Origin: JACDHQ01 sp036401195
Lineage (GTDB): Bacteria > Gemmatimonadota > Gemmatimonadetes > Gemmatimonadales > Gemmatimonadaceae
DNA length: 7,740 nt
Assembly (NCBI GenBank): GCA_036401195.1
Contig: DASWVQ010000032.1
Coordinates: 1-7,740, forward strand
Direction of reading: 5' to 3'
The notes under the pieces were generated by a model. It searched no databases. It was given only the letters and a program-made list of their open reading frames with translations, and was not told where the DNA came from. Positions within the stretch are counted from its first letter, which is position 1; every line of letters begins with the position of its first letter. A program made the position numbers and the translations under genes. This document shows positions 6,395-7,740 of the stretch, one piece after another.

Positions 6395-7045
6395 ATGTAC
6401 GCGCTACGTTCGTTCCCCATTCGTGTTCCCAACGTCCTCTCCCTCGTTGCGGCGTCGCTCGTGCTGGCCTGCGGTGGCGGGGGAGGGGGTGACGGCTCCC
6501 CCACCGGCCCCACCGACACGACACCGCGCGTGCTGTCGGTGTCGGTCTCGCCCAACGCCCCCTCGCTGCAGGTAGGCCAGCAGGTGCAGCTCACCGCCCA
6601 GGTGAGCGTGCAGAACGGCGCGTCGCAGGGGGTCAGCTGGTCCACCTCCAGCGCGGCCATCGCGAGCGTCAGCTCGGGAGGGCTGGTGACGGCCAACGCC
6701 GTGGGCACCGCGACCATCACCGCGACGTCCTCCGCCGACGGCACGAAGAGCGGCACGGCGACGGTGGTCGTGGCGCCGGTCGGCTCCTTCCCTTCCGTCG
6801 CCGAGGTGGAAGCGACCGAAGGGAACGCCTTCAACCCGTCGTCGGTGGACATCGGCACGGGGGGGACGGTGACCTGGGCGTTCAAGGGGGTGACGCACAA
6901 CGTGACCTTCAGCTCGACGGGAGCGCCGGGGAACATCGGCAACAGCACGAGCACGTCGGTGAGCCGGACGTTCGGCACGGCGGGGACGTACAACTACCAG
7001 TGCACGTTGCACGCGGGGATGGCGGGGAGGGTCGTCGTGCATTGA
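6395..7045 (+). CDS. BIG2-cupredoxin (type 1 copper) lipoprotein
   Basis: This is a 216-residue exported lipoprotein. The signal ends at the lipobox LVLAC (Cys26), followed by a glycine run and a short Gly/Ser/Thr/Pro linker. One BIG2 domain spans about 45-127 (VQNGASQGVSW, GTATITATSSAD). A plastocyanin-like domain follows at about 136-216. It opens with FNPSSVDI and has THNV with H168, then YQCTLHAGM with C203, H206 and M209. These are the four type 1 copper ligands in the usual order (His, then Cys-x2-His-x2-Met), so electron transfer or copper binding at the cell surface is likely. GGAGG (6381-6385) is 9 bases before the ATG. It follows the TPR gene by 78 bp and may have its own promoter. 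The BIG2 part probably acts as a spacer. The redox partner is unknown. Confidence 0.92.
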   Translation: MYALRSFPIRVPNVLSLVAASLVLACGGGGGGDGSPTGPTDTTPRVLSVSVSPNAPSLQVGQQVQLTAQVSVQNGASQGVSWSTSSAAIASVSSGGLVTANAVGTATITATSSADGTKSGTATVVVAPVGSFPSVAEVEATEGNAFNPSSVDIGTGGTVTWAFKGVTHNVTFSSTGAPGNIGNSTSTSVSRTFGTAGTYNYQCTLHAGMAGRVVVH

Positions 7046-7073
7046 GGTCGGGGGACGGCAACTGACGGCTGCC

Positions 7074-7101
7074 GGCTCTCGGCTCTCGGCCCTCGGCTCT
7101 C
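7074..7101. repeat. Heptamer run, left flank of core A (4 units)
   Basis: Four contiguous 7-bp units, three GGCTCTC and one GGCCCTC, abut core A exactly. Read outward on the minus strand they are GAGAGCC or GAGGGCC, fitting GANNNCC. Confidence 0.9.
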
Positions 7102-7233
7102 GGCACGGAATCGGAAGCGAGCGGCGCGCGGGGGCGCGCGCGCTCGTTCTTCCTTTTCCGGCGCCGTTCAACCTCATGCGTTCGCGCGCTAAAGGGCGGC
7201 GCAGCCGCCCAGGCGCGCTTCCGGATTCGTGCC
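7102..7233. repeat. ERIC-like palindromic core, copy A (132 bp)
   Basis: The terminal inverted repeats are GGCACGGAATCGGAAGCG at 7102-7119 and CGCTTCCGGATTCGTGCC at 7216-7233. They pair with one bulge each. Inside is a strong hairpin block (7115-7146, 32 bp identical to copy B) with stem GAGCG...CGCTC. A variable centre containing ACCTCATG follows, then a perfect 7-bp stem GGGCGGC/GCCGCCC with a GCA loop (7194-7210). There is no coding potential. In size and form it resembles enterobacterial ERIC or MITE-like intergenic repeats, but the sequence is different. Confidence 0.85.
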
Positions 7234-7261
7234 GAGGCCCGACGCCCGAAGCCTGACGCCC
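7234..7261. repeat. Heptamer run, right flank of core A (4 units)
   Basis: Four 7-bp units directly follow core A, including GACGCCC twice and GAAGCCT. All start GA and end CC or CT. They point outward on the plus strand, mirroring the left flank. Confidence 0.85.
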
Positions 7262-7270
7262 TTGCCTGTG

Positions 7271-7294
7271 GTTGACGTTGACGTTGACGTTGAC
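7271..7294. repeat. Tandem hexamer (GTTGAC)x4
   Basis: Four perfect copies of GTTGAC lie between the two palindromic cores. The reading VDVDVD in one frame is a by-product. Such a tract may vary in copy number by replication slippage. Confidence 0.95.
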
Positions 7295-7319
7295 GCGCCA
7301 GGAGCGAACTGCGGGGCGG

Positions 7320-7347
7320 GGGCCTCGGCCGTCAGGCGTCAGGCCTC
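7320..7347. repeat. Heptamer run, left flank of core B (4 units)
   Basis: Four 7-bp units lead into core B; on the minus strand, reading outward, they begin GAGGCCT, GACGCCT and again fit GANNNC(C/T). They are close inverted copies of the right flank of core A, so the two cores face each other through related sequence. Confidence 0.85.
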
Positions 7348-7472
7348 GGCACGAAATCCGAAGCGAGCGGCGCGCGGGGGCGCGCGCGCTCGATCGCCTT
7401 GGCGGGTGACCTCATGAGGTGTGCGCGCTGAAGGGCCGCGAAGCGGCCCAGGCGCGCTTCCGATTCCGTGCC
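7348..7472. repeat. ERIC-like palindromic core, copy B (125 bp)
   Basis: This is in the same orientation as copy A. The ends are GGCACGAAATCCGAAGCG (7348-7365) and CGCTTCCGATTCCGTGCC (7455-7472). The 32-bp hairpin block (7361-7392) is identical to that of copy A. The centre is 5-7 bp shorter but keeps ACCTCATG. The second hairpin is GGGCCGC, loop GAA, GCGGCCC (7433-7449). Relative to copy A one G-C pair is swapped to C-G on both sides, preserving the stem. Confidence 0.85.
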
Positions 7473-7520
7473 GAGCGCCGAGAGCCGAGAGCCGGCGGCC
7501 GTCAGTTGGCAGTTGGCAGT
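7473..7520. repeat. Heptamer runs, right flank of core B
   Basis: GAGCGCC and two GAGAGCC units follow core B (7473-7493). After GGCGGCC comes a second heptamer type, two units of CAGTTGG plus a partial CAGT (7503-7520). The first set is the inverted match of the left flank of core A. Confidence 0.85.
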
Positions 7521-7525
7521 CCCCC

Positions 7526-7554
7526 TTGACTCCCCTCCTCCCCTGTTGTATTTA
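7526..7554 (+). promoter_or_regulatory. Probable sigma-70-like promoter of the ArsR gene
   Basis: TTGACT (5 of 6 to consensus) at 7526-7531, a 17-bp spacer, and TATTTA at 7549-7554 preceded by TG lie at the edge of the only AT-rich stretch in the window. The ArsR ATG is 32 bp downstream. Confidence 0.55.
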
Positions 7555-7584
7555 ACCGATAAGCTAATTAACCAGAAAGTTAAA
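7551..7584. promoter_or_regulatory. Candidate ArsR operator
   Basis: TTAACC occurs twice (7552-7557 and 7568-7573). TTTAAC at 7551-7556 is inverted as GTTAAA at 7579-7584. AT-rich imperfect palindromes of this kind, overlapping the -10 and start region, are usual sites for autorepression by ArsR-type regulators; binding here is inferred. Confidence 0.45.
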
Positions 7585-7586
7585 CG

Positions 7587-7740
7587 ATGCCCTCCCCCGC
7601 CCGCCTCGACGCCACCTTCTCCGCCCTCGCCGACCCCACGCGACGCGCGATCCTGTCGCGCCTCGCCCGCGGCGAGGCCACGGTGGGGGAGCTCGCCGCG
7701 CCCTTCGACATGAGCCTCCCCGCCGTCTCCAAGCACCTGC
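7587..7740 (+). CDS. ArsR-family transcriptional regulator, N-terminus only
   Basis: The first 51 residues of an ArsR/SmtB-type winged-helix repressor are present before the window ends. RLDATFSALADPTRRAIL is the classic N-terminal helix, and VGELAAPFDMSLPAVSKHL (33-51) contains the recognition helix-turn-helix. No metal-binding ELCVCDL-type motif is seen in the HTH; PFDMSLPAVSKHL is the non-metal subtype that often precedes an SRPBCC/AHSA1 partner gene, so such a gene probably follows outside the window. The ribosome site is weak (AGAAAG region). It has its own AT-rich promoter and a candidate operator, suggesting autoregulation. Confidence 0.92.
   Translation, partial: MPSPARLDATFSALADPTRRAILSRLARGEATVGELAAPFDMSLPAVSKHL

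Larger units (their letters stand above)
7059..7508. repeat. Composite repeat locus bounded by a long inverted repeat
   Basis: No gene lies in 7046-7586; most of it is this locus. The left arm 7059-7119 and right arm 7455-7508 are near-perfect inverted copies. There is one mismatch in the outer 15 bases (CAACTGACGG...), then heptamers (four on the left, three on the right), then 18 identical bases GGCACGGAATCGGAAGCG. The arms enclose two direct copies of an ERIC-sized palindromic core, heptamer runs and a (GTTGAC)4 tract. It separates the cupredoxin gene from the ArsR gene, both on the plus strand. Confidence 0.85.

Noticed and set aside
7102..7233. Rho-independent terminator for the cupredoxin gene
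   Set aside because: Hairpins are strong, but no T-tract follows and the duplicated structure with terminal repeats fits a repeat element better.
7229..7417. Small plus-strand gene with a VDVDVDVD stretch
   Set aside because: It arises from the (GTTGAC)4 tract and palindromic repeats; no ribosome site.
7059..7520. CRISPR array
   Set aside because: Units are contiguous 6-7 bp repeats and two long palindromes, without regular repeat-spacer alternation.

Overview
The window is GC-rich (roughly 70% by eye) with dense coding on both strands. No rRNA or tRNA gene was found. The gene mix (BIG2-domain lipoproteins, an ArsR regulator, several small membrane proteins) and the codon use suggest an environmental, high-GC, Gram-negative-type bacterium. 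Gemmatimonadota is my best guess; this is an inference from style, not a marker-gene result.

Layout: (1) Positions 1-1827, minus strand: a 56-residue membrane protein followed 10 bp later by aceK (isocitrate dehydrogenase kinase/phosphatase). aceK runs off the left edge and lacks only about its last 25 residues. (2) Positions 2004-2405, plus strand: a Cys-rich four-helix-bundle copper-storage (Csp/DUF326-like) protein, divergent from the aceK pair. (3) Positions 2443-2561: a long imperfect inverted repeat between convergent genes. (4) Positions 2559-3721, minus strand: a compact operon of OsmC-family protein, a 64-residue membrane protein and an SRPBCC protein, the last two overlapping by 4 bp. 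(5) Positions 3857-4483, minus strand: a Qnr/MfpA-like pentapeptide-repeat protein. (6) Positions 4646-7045, plus strand: a two-BIG2 lipoprotein, a secreted TPR protein, and a BIG2-cupredoxin lipoprotein with a full type 1 copper ligand set. (7) Positions 7046-7586: no gene, but a strikingly ordered repeat locus. (8) From 7587, plus strand: the start of an ArsR-family regulator behind an AT-rich promoter/operator region, cut by the right edge.

The most unusual part is the repeat locus. Two direct copies (132 and 125 bp) of an ERIC-like imperfect palindrome share a 32-bp identical hairpin block. A second hairpin carries a compensatory base-pair change between the copies. Each copy is flanked on both sides by runs of 7-bp units of the form GANNNCC pointing outward, and a (GTTGAC)4 tract lies between the copies. 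The outer flanks also form an inverted repeat of about 55-60 bp that encloses the whole locus.

Functionally, two proteins point to copper handling (the Csp-like protein and the cupredoxin lipoprotein), though they are not in one operon. AceK points to control of the TCA/glyoxylate branch point. OsmC suggests peroxide defence, and the pentapeptide protein a possible DNA-mimic interaction with a topoisomerase. The rest are envelope proteins of unknown role.
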